Assembly: GCA_047967505.1 (NCBI GenBank)
Contig: CM106541.1
Length of the DNA stretch: 64,000 bases
From: Dipteris shenzhenensis
Taxonomy: Eukaryota; Polypodiophyta; Polypodiopsida; Gleicheniales
Reading direction: 5' to 3' (one strand)
Every line of letters begins with the position of its first letter. The first letter of the stretch is position 1. The notes under the pieces are model-generated. The model searched no databases. It was not told where the DNA came from and saw only the letters and a program-made list of their open reading frames with translations. This document shows, piece after piece, positions 1-10,325 of the stretch. Made by a program: the position numbers and the translations under genes.

Positions 1-960
1 CATACTTGGCAATAGCCCTGTACTATCATTCAAATTTCCTAGAGATAGTCGCTCTATACTTACAACTTGACAAACGTAAGTTTGTCCAGATTGTTGGAGG
101 CAGGGAGAAGTTTTCAACATAGAGTCCGATGATGTAGTAAGAGTCTTTGTTCTTCTTCATGTAAATGAGAGCTAAACACTGTAGTAAGAGTCTTTATTCT
201 TCTTGATGTTGTGAGTCTTTGTTCTTCTTGAGGTAATGACATTGTTACCACCTAAAATGTGAAGGAACCCCATACTTTGAAGAAATACATGTAGACGTTC
301 TCACTCCAACATGACACGCTAGTAAGACATGACACGCTAGTCTTACTGTGCACACATTGGTTTTATTAATACTTACTTATTTTTGCAAATGAACTCTTGT
401 ATTGCATGGAAAGGTCATACATGTAAGAAATGGTACAAGATAGTTATTCTGTTGAAAAGCACATGTACAATATTCTAGCACACACGCCTGATTAGATCTA
501 CCCCTATAGTAGTCAAATGTAAATGAACTATTGCAAATGATTTAATTATTTCTAAGAGGGAGGAATTGTGATCATTTAAGAGAAGGATCATCTTTCTTGA
601 TGTTAGAAAGTTGCCCTCACTACCGACCAACAAATGGCAATGTCTACGTCAAGGTAAGCATGCAAACATGCAAGTAGCGTAGGCAACCCTTACGATTGGT
701 TCACAAAATAGTGAGACACCAAAACCTTCATCTACACCAAACACATCCTCGACTCCCTTTCCCCCTTAACATTACAGATTGAACTTCTTAAAATGATTGC
801 ATGCCAAGATTAGGTGCACATCTAAAGCTCCTAATCAAATTGCTACAGTTCGATATATAAGGGACAATGATAAGTCTCAAATTTTCAATGTCCAAATCCA
901 CGAAGGTTTGAGCTATTATAAGTTATTGCCATGAAGGATAACCAAGGCTAGGATGCAATC
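1..960. other. AT-rich intergenic DNA with short repeats
   Basis: I see no gene here. A short motif containing AGTCTTTGTTCTTCTT occurs three times between about 136 and 230, and the string GACACGCTAGT is duplicated near 310-335. Open frames are short and show no recognisable domain. Confidence 0.5.
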
Positions 961-1402
961 AAACATTCAGAAACTCTAAGACGATTGTGCCAGAGCTAGG
1001 CTGAGAAAACGCAGGGAATCTATCAGTCTAGCCGAAAGATTGGGTGGAGATGACTCTCTTGGAAGTCCCTGTAGATAAGCAGTTGGTGGGCACTAAGGGA
1101 TGGCCCTTCTTTCATTAGAAGATATCCAAGAGTGGAAAAGAAACTTGATAAAATATTCAGAGACTTGTGGAACCCGGGCAGAGGAACTTGGTTGCTGCTC
1201 CCCAGAATCAGAGAACATTTTTCTCTATCTAATAGAGAGGTTGGGATCATTTGTGAACTCTCAACAATTTAAAAGATGACTGGCCGTCTACTGGCGCCCA
1301 AAAGATTACGAAAAACTTTAGAGGTTTCAATCTTTCGAGACTGGAAAGCCTCTTCACAGAAGTTCGGCCAATGAATTAACTGGACCTGCAAATCTTTAGG
1401 CG

Positions 1403-1696
1403 TTGGCGGAGATTCGTACCCAATGGAGGAAGCAAGCTCCGCGTGACATCTCAACTTGGCAATTCAAAATCCAAAAAGTTTGGCCTGCAACTCAGTCGAA
1501 CCAACTGAACATTCTCCTGTGGAAGCTTATTGCTTGCAAGCTCCCTCCATGTATGCGAGAGAGTAGCGAGATGGAACCCCAAGGTCCCTCCTTCTGCCCA
1601 CTTTGCAGAACCAAGATAGAAACTCACATGCACATGTTCAAAAACGATAAGTTGCGTCCTTTCGCTACTCTCTGTAGCCAAAGTATACCATCATAG
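1403..1696 (+). pseudogene. LINE ORF2 C-terminal (zf-RVT) fragment
   Basis: A 97-residue open frame resembles the zinc-binding region at the C-terminus of plant L1-type LINE ORF2. It contains an N-K/Q-L-N-I-L-L-W-K-L-like stretch, a CPLC pair and then ETHMHMF with a downstream basic segment. The last Cys expected after H-x-F is not obvious. No reverse transcriptase is adjacent, so this is a 3' scrap of a LINE. I infer the identity from the spacing of W, CxxC, ET and H; the exact ends are unclear. Confidence 0.55.
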
Positions 1697-2352
1697 GGAG
1701 GCTACACTCCTCTTTGTACCCCTTTTTTCTAAAATATAGATCTTTTTTCCGAGTTAAAAAAAAAAAAGATAACCAAGAGACATGAAACAAGAGGTGCACA
1801 TAGGCTATGTCCTGTGTTGCAAGTGACTCAAACATGCTTAGTGGGGTTCCGGAAATGCACAACACAATGCAATGTGCAATGGAATAGTCCCCTTCGGACA
1901 TCCAAATTGATGTACTTGATCAGCACCAAGCGGGATCATACACCTTACATCATTTAAACATCGCCAGAAATACCATATACGAATTATATTATTTATGTTT
2001 TTTGTGTGCGTGAGACGATTGCTGACCAACACATCAGACAATTGCACAGCACAATGCTCAGCGGGACAATTTTATACGATTTCAATTCGTCTTGACAGTA
2101 ATCATATGGGAAAGTCAAATAGCATAAGCAAATCTATGTTCTTACGCTCTATTATTTTGATACAGTTACTAATAGCAAGGGCAGCATAATACAAAATGAA
2201 TGAAACGAAGAGGGCAGCGGAATACAAAATGACAGCAAAAGAAACAGTTATAAATTCAATAGAATCACTCCATAGCCCCCAAATCATTGAGTAGCGACAT
2301 CTCTGTTTGTGCCCAGATGAAACTTATCGATCACTTTCGATGTCAATCCTTC

Positions 2353-2787
2353 CTACTTCACGTTGTCATCTCTAGGACCCTCTATGGGTGCTCCAGCGTC
2401 GTCTGTATACGTACTTGCACCAGAAGACTGCTCTGTCACGGGGACGGCAGCGTCGCGCTGCTTCTGACCCATAACTGTATCCTTCACTCCATGAAGCACG
2501 TCTTTAACCTTCTCAGTGACTCTGCCTTGCTCTGTACGAGCTATAACCCCACTGTGACCTCCGGCTCCTCCGGTGTTGATATCTCTTCCGATTCCAGAGA
2601 TACCTCCATATCCGGTTTCGGAAACGGAGATCGGCTTATCCACATGGAACGGCTCGGTGGCTTGGGCGGCAGCTCCTGGTTCTGTTAAAGTAAATTTCTG
2701 CTCGTTTGCGGAAAGCTGTTCTTGAAAGGAAACTTCGTTGGCATCTGTTCGACGGAGGGGCTCCTCCTCATCATGTTGGCGCGCCAT
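2353..2787 (-). CDS. LEA-like hydrophilic protein, 144 aa
   Basis: The frame starts with an ATG (MARQHDEEEP) and ends in TAG. The product is strongly hydrophilic, rich in Gly, Glu, Thr and Gln, with no Cys or Trp. The middle is Gly-rich (GYGGISGIGRDINTGGAGG). Residues about 89-112 (VTEKVKDVLHGVKDTVMGQK) look like the amphipathic 11-mer repeats of group 3/LEA_4 proteins, which fold into helices on drying and protect proteins and membranes. No signal peptide is visible. Upstream on the same strand lie a TATA-like element, an RY motif (CATGCA) and an ACGT core, as expected of ABA- or seed/desiccation-regulated LEA promoters. I am confident that it is a real disordered protein and less sure of the subfamily. 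The frame shows no breaks, unlike its neighbours. Confidence 0.65.
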   Translation of the reverse strand: MARQHDEEEPLRRTDANEVSFQEQLSANEQKFTLTEPGAAAQATEPFHVDKPISVSETGYGGISGIGRDINTGGAGGHSGVIARTEQGRVTEKVKDVLHGVKDTVMGQKQRDAAVPVTEQSSGASTYTDDAGAPIEGPRDDNVK

Positions 2788-2839
2788 CTACGCTACTACA
2801 AAGGACTGGGCAGTGGGAACGAAAGCTTCAGGGTCCTCG

Positions 2840-2940
2840 ACTCAAATATACATGCAAACAACACGCGTCGCCTTCCACAGCAAGTGTCAATTTGCCTTGG
2901 TGCCATTTGGGTGACAACATCTTCGACTGCAACGTGTACA
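2840..2940 (-). promoter_or_regulatory. Putative promoter of the LEA-like gene
   Basis: Read on the minus strand, a TGTATATTTG TATA-like box (about 2844-2853) lies about 60 nt upstream of the LEA-like ATG. It overlaps an RY element CATGCA (2851-2856). An ACGT core within ACACGTTGC lies near 2930-2937. RY plus ACGT elements are typical of LEA promoters. This is inference from motifs only. Confidence 0.35.
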
Positions 2941-3059
2941 TGGGTAGCCAGCAAAATTTCATCGTTGCGTTCTTTCCTTAGGGAGGATTCACACGCCTCG
3001 GCGGAAATGGTGTTCCGGGCGTTTATGTATTTCCCGGGGCAGTCACTCTAGCTAGAATT

Positions 3060-5100
3060 GCACGGCAGGCAACCTTTCCATCGCCAAGCACAAACTACTA
3101 ACTCAAAATTGAACTTGCATCCTAGCATTTCATCAAATTTTTAAAGGAAAACAACGAATGAGTAAAAACATGGACATGAGACACGACAAAGGGTCTGCGT
3201 TACGACCCGCCGATCCTCCCTCCACAAATGTCAGGGGTGGTGATTTATTACTCACTTGGTGATGTCCATGCTTTGGAATTTGAAGCCCAACAAATACATG
3301 AATCGTTGTTGCAGTCTATACAATATTGTCACATGGAATACAACCATATGCATAAAGATATCGTCATCCTTTGATGTTGCATCCAACTTGGATTTCTTTG
3401 CTCCCTTGCATCGACAACATGCATCAAAAGAGAGGAATGTTTTAAGACATCAGATTGAAAAAAAGGAATTCTGAATGAATGTGCAATTAAAAATATTTAT
3501 ATGATAATACATAATATAATTATTATAACCACAAAGTGTGTGTGCAGGGAGGCAAGTGATAATACGAGGGAACGGCCCTTCCCTGTGCATCGAGATTGAG
3601 AGCATCGAGAATATTAGTGTCGAGAATAAGTCTCGCAAATGGAAAATATATTGGCATATTACCTAAATGTCAATAGTTGTAATCCATTGAGATGAGAAAA
3701 CACTTGGCTCATGATGAGAAAACAGATGAGAGGGCAAAGGAAGCCATTGTGGGACACAAGAGGCAATGCTTCATCTTTGTTTGATCTTAGTACCTTGAAT
3801 TGTTTCGCATATGCAGAAAATCGCTTCAAGCTCTCATTTTTCAGATATTGCTAATCATGCTAAGGCTGCTACTTCTAGGTCGAAGAGGAAGATTTGCAAT
3901 CATGTTTGGAAGACCCAAACTAATGAAGTAGCATTGAAAGCTTTTTCTCCAACTCAATCCATTTTGACAGGACGGTCGAGAAGTTTCTACTACGTGACAA
4001 ACGAAAGAATTTCCAAAATGAGTCAGTAGTACTCCCCAGTTGTAATAGGAATTGTCGGAGGGTATTGACAAGAACTTGCTCTGCCCCATGGATCTCTCGC
4101 ATATGATCTGAAAGATAAGTCCACATATACTAGTGGGTAGCGTCTCAATCGTTTACAAAGGTTGGAATATCCCTGACACGCAAGGGAGGCAGCCTAGGAA
4201 GTTTAGAAATCGCACATGGACACCCTAATACCAAACCTCTTGCTATCATGTAGCCCAACACCAAGCCTCCTTGTTGTCTACTGCCCACGCGCAGAGGGTG
4301 AGATTGACACACCAAACTTATGGTGATGCTGAGGTCGTTTTTTCCAAAGCTAGGGTAACTGAAACTCTCCTTGTCACCTCAATTTGACCAAAACTCCTTG
4401 TCTCAGTCTTGTGACCTTAATGAAATTTCTCCTTCCCTTGTACCTCAAAGCTTCATTGTCACACCCTTGTGATCTTAACTCTTTTGGTCAACCAAGAGGT
4501 ACGAGATGAAGTAAAGAGATATCGGGAGAGCGTTTGGGGGACCAAAATATAGAGATCAAGAAGTAGAGGAGCCCCTACACCTTCATCATCATCATCTTCT
4601 CCAAGATTCCTGTGGTTGGCCTCTGATGATGGACGCAAGCTTGCTGCAGGAGCCAGAAGTTGGAATTTTCATTATTCTTGATTGGGACTACAGACAACAC
4701 AAAAAGAAATGCTAGCCGCAAACTCATGCAAAAAAGGGAGGGGGGGACTAAATATTTCTTTTCGTCAGCATGTACAAGCCTTGATACAAAGATTTTTGTT
4801 TTTTTCTAGGGGAAACACAAGAGTACATTTGTTATAAAAAGAAAAGAAAATAGCAATCTTGACACTTCCACTATGAGCTTCAAAATGTCGATGTTGTCAG
4901 CTTGCCTTGCTTGTTGCAGAGCAGTTGAGCCATGGGTATGCGACCTCCACTTCTACGGCCTACTAGGGGAAACTAGATCTTGAGACCTCAACTTAGGACT
5001 AGAACACCTACATGTCTTGACAGTAGCTTGCTTTTTCCTAATGGAAGGCTGATAGATTAAGGATTTAACAAAGTTGATTCTCTGGTGAGAAATATGATTT
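3060..5100. other. Intergenic DNA without recognisable genes
   Basis: Only short open frames occur. The 72-residue frame at 3811-4029 is Ser/Lys-rich and matches no family I know. Near 4370-4470 the text is CT-rich. I see no convincing coding, RNA or mobile feature. Confidence 0.45.
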
Positions 5101-5118
5101 TATTTTGTGTTTGTATTC

Positions 5119-5880
5119 TCACACTTTATTTGAATGAATATTTAATATTCTTTCAATAGAATGTGAAAGAATACAAAGAGTTTTAAAGGTGTATGAATAT
5201 TAGAACACTTGTTTAGAACACTTGTCTCATTCTTACACTTTCTTTTGAATGAATATTTAATATTCTTTCAATAGAATGTGAATGAATGATTTTCAAATTG
5301 AGTACATTCTTTGAATTAAAATGAATCCATGTCTCTCTATTTTTATTACTCATTCTTACACTTTCTTTTGAATGAATATGTTATATTATTTCAATAGAAT
5401 GTGAATGAATGATTTTCAATTTGAGTATATTCTTTCAATAGAAATGAATCCATGTCTCTCAATTTTTATTACTCATTCTTACACTTTCTTTTGAATGAAT
5501 ATGTAATATTCTATCAATAGAATGTGAATGAATGATTTTCAGTTTGAGGATACTCTTTCAATAGAAATGACTCCATGTCTTTCAATTTTAATTAGTCATT
5601 CTTACGCTTTCTTCTGAATGAATATTTAATATTCTTTCAATAGAATGTGAACGAATGATTTATAGTTTGAGTATATTCTTTCAATAGAAATGAATCCATG
5701 TCTCCCAATTTTCATTACTCATTCTTACACTTTCTTCTGAATGAATATTTGATATTAGACTTTCAATAGAATGTAAATGAATGATTTACAGTTTGAGTGT
5801 TTTCTTTCAATAGAAATGAATCCATGTCTCTTTAATTTTCATTACTTGATATTCTTTCAATAGAATGTGAATGAATGACA
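5119..5880. repeat. 123-bp tandem repeat array
   Basis: The landmark ATTCTTACACTTTCTT recurs at 5229, 5352, 5475, 5598 and 5721, that is every 123 bp exactly, with degenerate units before (5119) and after (5844). Each unit contains TTCAATAGAATGTGAATGAATGA and ends with a copy of GAAATGAATCCATGTCTC. Units differ by point changes and very few indels. The array ends about 100 bp before the BED-finger part of the hAT remnant. Confidence 0.9.
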
Positions 5881-5984
5881 ATTAATATATTGCATTCTTG
5901 AAAGTGTTTTTTAAAGTATATGTGTTGTTTTCGACAAAATGTGTATTGCAGTATGTTTCTATTGCATATGCAAATTAATCTTTT

Positions 5985-8098
5985 TAGATTTTTGCAACTT
6001 AAAAAGCATGGTGCATGGCAAGATTTGGTCATATGTGATGGAGATACAAAAAGTACATCCTCGGTCTCTTTTGTGCAGTGTAAATATTGTGGATACAAGT
6101 TCATGGGCGGTCCTACTTACATCAAAAGCAACATTTTCTCGAAATAGGTAGTGATGTTGAAACTTGCTCATGCACTCTATCTGATGTTCTTCCATTATGC
6201 AAATAATATTTAGAGAAAGTGAAGAAAGTGGTTAATCCAACCCTGATAAGGAATCGTCCAAGTCAACAAGACGTGAGCATTGAGGTTGATGAGACGGTTG
6301 AAGGAGAAGCACCAATAAATGCAAGGGGTGTATCAATACATGAAGGTGATGTAGATTTGCTAGCAAGCGGGTCGTAGTTGAGCTTTGATGCGACTAATTT
6401 TTGTTAGATAAAGAAGAGAAAAAAGGGAGAACAATCATCTATCAAGGATGGGTTTCTTCAACAACAAGTGCATGAAGAGCAATAAAGGTGGATAGAAGCA
6501 TTTGTAAAAAATGGTATACCATTCAATGTCATGAGAGATGAGACGTTTCATAATGCCTTGAAGTCATGTGCTAGACCAGGATTTGTTTTGCCGGATTATA
6601 ATAAAATGTGTACAGATCATCTTGATAGAGTTAAACAAACTGTGGCGGACTACTTGAAAAAAAAGATATTAGATTTTATTCCTACATATGGGTGCACTCT
6701 TGCTTTTGATGGATGGACTAGCAAGCAGGCCAGACCCTTGATAAATGTAATGTGCATTACTCCCAAGGGAACAATGTTTTTGGAGAGTATTGATACGTCT
6801 CTAAAAGAAAAAACTTTAGCATATATTGTAAAAATATATGAAAGAGCAATACATAAAGTTGGTGGCAGTGAAAATGTTACTGCATTAGACCGCGTGGGTG
6901 TGATAGTCATGGCAAAGTATCCCACTCTGACATGGGTGCCATGTGGCACTCATACTCTCAACTTATTGTTGAAGGATATTGGACAATTGCCATTTGTGCA
7001 ACCAGTGCTACAAGATGCTAATGCTATAGTGAGTTTTATAAAGAGCCATCAATACTTGCATGCACTATTTAGAGAGCACTCTGTGAAGCAACTAAGGCAA
7101 TTTTGTCAAACTAGATTTGCCACTTCTTTTCTAGTTCTTGCTAGATTGTTGGAAGTGCATCAAGCTTTAGTCGAGACTGTTGCTACTGTTGATAGAGGAT
7201 GGACGAATTGGCTTGAGAAAAAGACATAGTACACAATACCAGCAGGCAATAAATGTGTACATCTTGTATGATAATCATTATTTTGAAAAAATGTAGAAAG
7301 AATAAAAGAAGGTGTGGAGCCATTTGTGACAGTGTCGAGGATGGCCGACGCTGATGCCTTTGTTATGGGTAAAGTGTATAATTGGAATATGTCAGAAGCA
7401 ATACGACACATTAAAGAATTTGTGCGCTTTGCACATAGGGAAAAGCAACAAGTGGTATATTTGGCCAATAAGAGATGGAAGCAAATGCACACCCCTTTGC
7501 ATGGAGCTGCATTTGCAATACATCCACAATATCAAATGCATGCTCAATCACAAAATCCAGAAGTCATACGTAACTTTCGAGAGGTTTGTAAGAACTTGCT
7601 TCCGAGAGATCAAGGCAAATTGGCCTACCAACAACGAGTGAGGTATACGAATCGTGAAGGCTCTTTTGGAGATCCCTAGAATCTTGATGCTATTAAGATG
7701 ACGATTGAACCTACTTGGTGGAACGAATATGGTGGAGAGACATTAGAGTTGCAACATGTTGCAACTCGTGTGCTCTCTCTTGTTGCATCATCGGGTGCAT
7801 GTGAGTGAAATTGCAGTGCATATGATTTTATTCATTCTAAGAGACACAATTATTTAAAGCCATCAAGAGCTATAGATTTAGTATTTTGCTTTGGAAATCT
7901 ACGATTGTTGAAAGGGTTTAATGTTACGGCTAGGGCAACAAGAGAAGCCGCTATAATGAGAATTGCTAGACAATGATTGACTACAGAATTAGTTGTCGAG
8001 GGTCCATTTAGCGAAGAAGAAGAGGAGCTTGAGCTACTCAGTGACAACAGTGAAGTCAAAGAGATAAACGATATTGTACTTGTGTTAAATGCAATATA
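5985..8098 (+). pseudogene. hAT transposase remnant (BED finger, DUF659, dimerisation domain)
   Basis: Three parts of a plant hAT transposase are recognisable in order. At about 6010-6150 is a BED-like finger (VQCKYC, then MGGPTYIKSN), in which the His normally found in IKAH is Asn. At 6531-7229 is an open 232-residue DUF659-like core including TLAFDGWTSKQARPLINV and WVPCGTHTLNLLLKDI. At about 7314-8060 is the C-terminal region with TWWNEYGGETLELQHVA, then VLSLVASSGACE, a TGA stop, and AYDFIHSKRHNYLKPSRA, matching the hAT dimerisation block. In-frame stops near 6147, 6230, 7229-7290, 7677, 7806 and 7975 break the gene, so it cannot make transposase. I could not identify terminal inverted repeats or an 8-bp target duplication with certainty. 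Confidence 0.85.
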
Positions 8099-8102
8099 GA
8101 GT

Positions 8103-8290
8103 GTTGTATGTTACACATGAGGGGATAGATAGGAGAATATGATAGGTGATGGAAGAGTCATATGCCCATATCCATCTCATCTTATTTTATACTTGGAAGC
8201 AGTGGTTGAAGCTCTAAATATGTGGGATGGTATGTTGTATGTGAGGGGATGGATGGGAGAATATGTCAAGCGATGGAAGAGCACATCGCA
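8103..8290. repeat. Imperfect ~120-bp duplication
   Basis: A segment with TGAGGGGATRGATRGGAGAATATG and GATGGAAGAG occurs near 8117-8155 and again near 8238-8282. It sits between the hAT C-terminal region and the hairpin array. Confidence 0.6.
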
Positions 8291-8299
8291 TGATATCTA

Positions 8300-9090
8300 A
8301 CTTAGACTGCAACACACAGCTATCAAGGGACATTTGAGTGCCAGACTAAGTGTCTAAGAGCACATCGCATGATATCTAACTTAAACTGCAACACAAAACT
8401 ATCAAAGGATAGTTGAGTGCCAGACTAATTTTCTAAGAGCACATCGCATGATATCTAACTTAGACTGCAACACACAACTATCAAGGGAGAGTTGAGTGCC
8501 ACACTAAGTGTGTTTGAAAACATCTCTAAACTTAGACTGCAACACACACCTCTCAAGGGAGGGAAGAGTGCTAGAATAAGCATCTATGAAAACATCACTA
8601 AGCTTGGACTGCAACACACAACTCTCTTAAGAGAGATGAGTGCTAGCCCAAGAGTTCCTACAAACAAACATTTCTATACAAACTGAGACTGCAACACACA
8701 ACTCTCTCAAGAGAGATGAGTGCTAGCCTTAGGTAAAAATAATTATTTATATTAAAATTGAAAATGCAACACACAACTCTCATACGAGAGATGAGTGCCA
8801 GTCTCAAACATAAATGAAAACAAACATGAAAAAGACTACGTTATAAAGAAAATGTTAATTAACAAAAACAAACCACAGCACACAACTCTCGCAAGAGAGA
8901 TGAGTGCCAATCTGTCTACACACTAAAATGCAATACAAAACAAATAATAAATAATTTAAAAAGACTGCAGCACACAACTCTCCCAAGAGAGATGAGTGTG
9001 AGTCCTAAACAAAACAAAACAAAATAAACATTAATTACTAATGAAAGACTACAACACACATCTCTTGCCAGAGAGATGAGTTTCAGTCGT
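8300..9090. repeat. Ten-unit interspersed hairpin array
   Basis: A core of about 40 bp, GACTGCAACACACAACTCTC followed by a short loop and AGAGAGATGAGTGCCAG, occurs ten times, at about 8307, 8384, 8462, 8536, 8607, 8688, 8764, 8875, 8963 and 9046. The core can fold: CTCTC pairs with GAGAG around a 3-5 nt loop, and in several units GACTG also pairs with CAGTC at the outer ends. The cores are separated by 30-70 bp of A-rich sequence that differs between units. The first three units also share the spacer TAAGAGCACATCGCATGATA. The array directly follows the hAT remnant and resembles subterminal repeats of hAT elements. Confidence 0.85.
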
Positions 9091-9185
9091 CGCAAACAAG
9101 GGGTTTGAAGGTACCTATGAAGAGAGCTGGTAGGTACCGTAAGTAAGCAGGAGGTAGAGGGCTGGCAAGCAAGTGGCTGAGGTGG

Positions 9186-9293
9186 CTATATTCATACGAA
9201 TACCAAAAATGGCAGTGGCTACATTTTTATACTAGGTTTATTCGTACAAATAAATTGTGTCATTCATACGAATAGCCAGTTATTCGTATGAAT
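9186..9293. repeat. TTCATACGAATA motifs with a perfect 13-bp inverted repeat
   Basis: The motif TTCATACGAATA or its near-reverse occurs about four times. The last two form a perfect inverted repeat, ATTCATACGAATA at 9262-9274 and TATTCGTATGAAT at 9281-9293, with the 6-nt loop GCCAGT. It could be a transposon end, a MITE or a transcribed hairpin. Confidence 0.7.
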
Positions 9294-9299
9294 AAAATA

Positions 9300-9665
9300 G
9301 CAAAAAAAATTTGAAACTTTTTAAATCGTAAAAAATGTGAATTTGAACGTTTTTTTTAAATTTAAAAAAATACATCCAAATTAATGCAACTTAGCGTAGG
9401 TGTCAAGCACCTCCTCTGCATTTGCACAAGAAGCTAACGAATAGAAGTGAGTTCTTGAGTAGTTTATCATGTGCAACATTGTTAATGGTGGAGCTCATCA
9501 TCAAGACACTGTCCAACTCACGAATAGTTCAGCACAACAAGCTCACAGAAGTGTGCATAGATGGTGATCATAGTAGCTCAAGCCATCATAGTCATGGTTG
9601 TGATCATAAGGAACTTGAGAAGAACCATTACAAATTGTCTTTGAGCTAGCATATCTCAACACTGG
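9300..9665. other. AT-rich DNA left of the LINE
   Basis: A-rich text is followed by a short open frame (9422-9649) containing a Ser/His cluster (HSSSSHHSHGCDH). I do not recognise it. The 3' edge joins the left target-site duplication of the LINE. Confidence 0.4.
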
Positions 9666-9683
9666 AATATTTTGAAAACTGAG
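9666..9683 (+). repeat. Left target-site duplication of LINE 1
   Basis: The 18-bp string AATATTTTGAAAACTGAG here is repeated exactly at 16896-16913. It marks the pre-insertion target. Its first A or two could instead belong to the LINE poly-A at the other end. Confidence 0.9.
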
Positions 9684-9689
9684 TAGTTT

Positions 9690-10325
9690 GCTGTGCTGCT
9701 CCTGCGAGCCCTCCCCCTCCTCCCGTAGCCTCTACCTCCCTACCCTCCTTTGCCTCACTCCCTCACCCTCGCCCCCCCTCGCCCTCGCCTTACCTCCCTC
9801 GCCCTCGCCTCACACCCCTCGCCCCTCGCCTCGCCCCGCCACCACGCCCCTGCCCCTCGCCCCTCGCCCCTCACCACCCCCGCCCCTCGCCTCACCCCTC
9901 GCCTCGCCCCTTCGCCTCGCCCCTCCGCCTCGCCTCGCCCCTTGCCTCGCCCCTCGCCCCTCCGCCCCTCCGCCTCTCGCCCCCTCACCCCCCCGCCCTC
10001 CGCCCTCGCCCTTCACCCCTCTGCCCCTCCGCCCTCTGCCCTCGCCCCTCGCCCTCGTCCCTCCCCCCCTCCGCCCCCCGCCCTCGCCTCCGCCGTCGCC
10101 CCTCTCCCTTGCCCTCGACCTCCACCCTCCACTCTCGCCTCCGCCCTTCGCCCCCTTCCACCTTCCACCCTCCGCCCCCGCCTTCGCCTCCGCTTCCTCC
10201 GCCCGCCTCGCTTCGCCTCGCCTTATCCTCCTCCGTCACACCTAGGCTCCATCCCTCGTCTATCCTCCCCCCTCTTTGGTGGTAGCCTCTTCTTCATCGG
10301 AGGTCTCGCAGTTTGTCTTGGTGGT
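9690..10325 (+). other. C-rich 5' region of LINE 1
   Basis: This is a tract of about 600 bp built almost entirely of CCCTCGCC-like runs, strongly strand-asymmetric (pyrimidine-rich on +). Its open frames on both strands come from the composition and encode only Pro/Ser/Arg or Gly/Glu/Arg runs. By position it is the 5' UTR or internal promoter of the LINE, ahead of the first sensible ORF1 methionine at 10326. Confidence 0.7.

Noticed and set aside
2287-2688. 133-residue plus-strand frame with several Cys
   Set aside because: It is antisense to the LEA-like gene, which has better composition, motifs and upstream elements.
8300-9090. Repeat-spacer pattern resembling a CRISPR array
   Set aside because: The context is a plant nuclear transposon remnant. 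The repeats diverge, spacers are A-rich and partly shared, and no cas genes are present.
9750-10325. Long Pro/Ser and Gly/Glu/Arg open frames on both strands
   Set aside because: They arise from the C-rich tract. All frames are open because the composition lacks stop codons.
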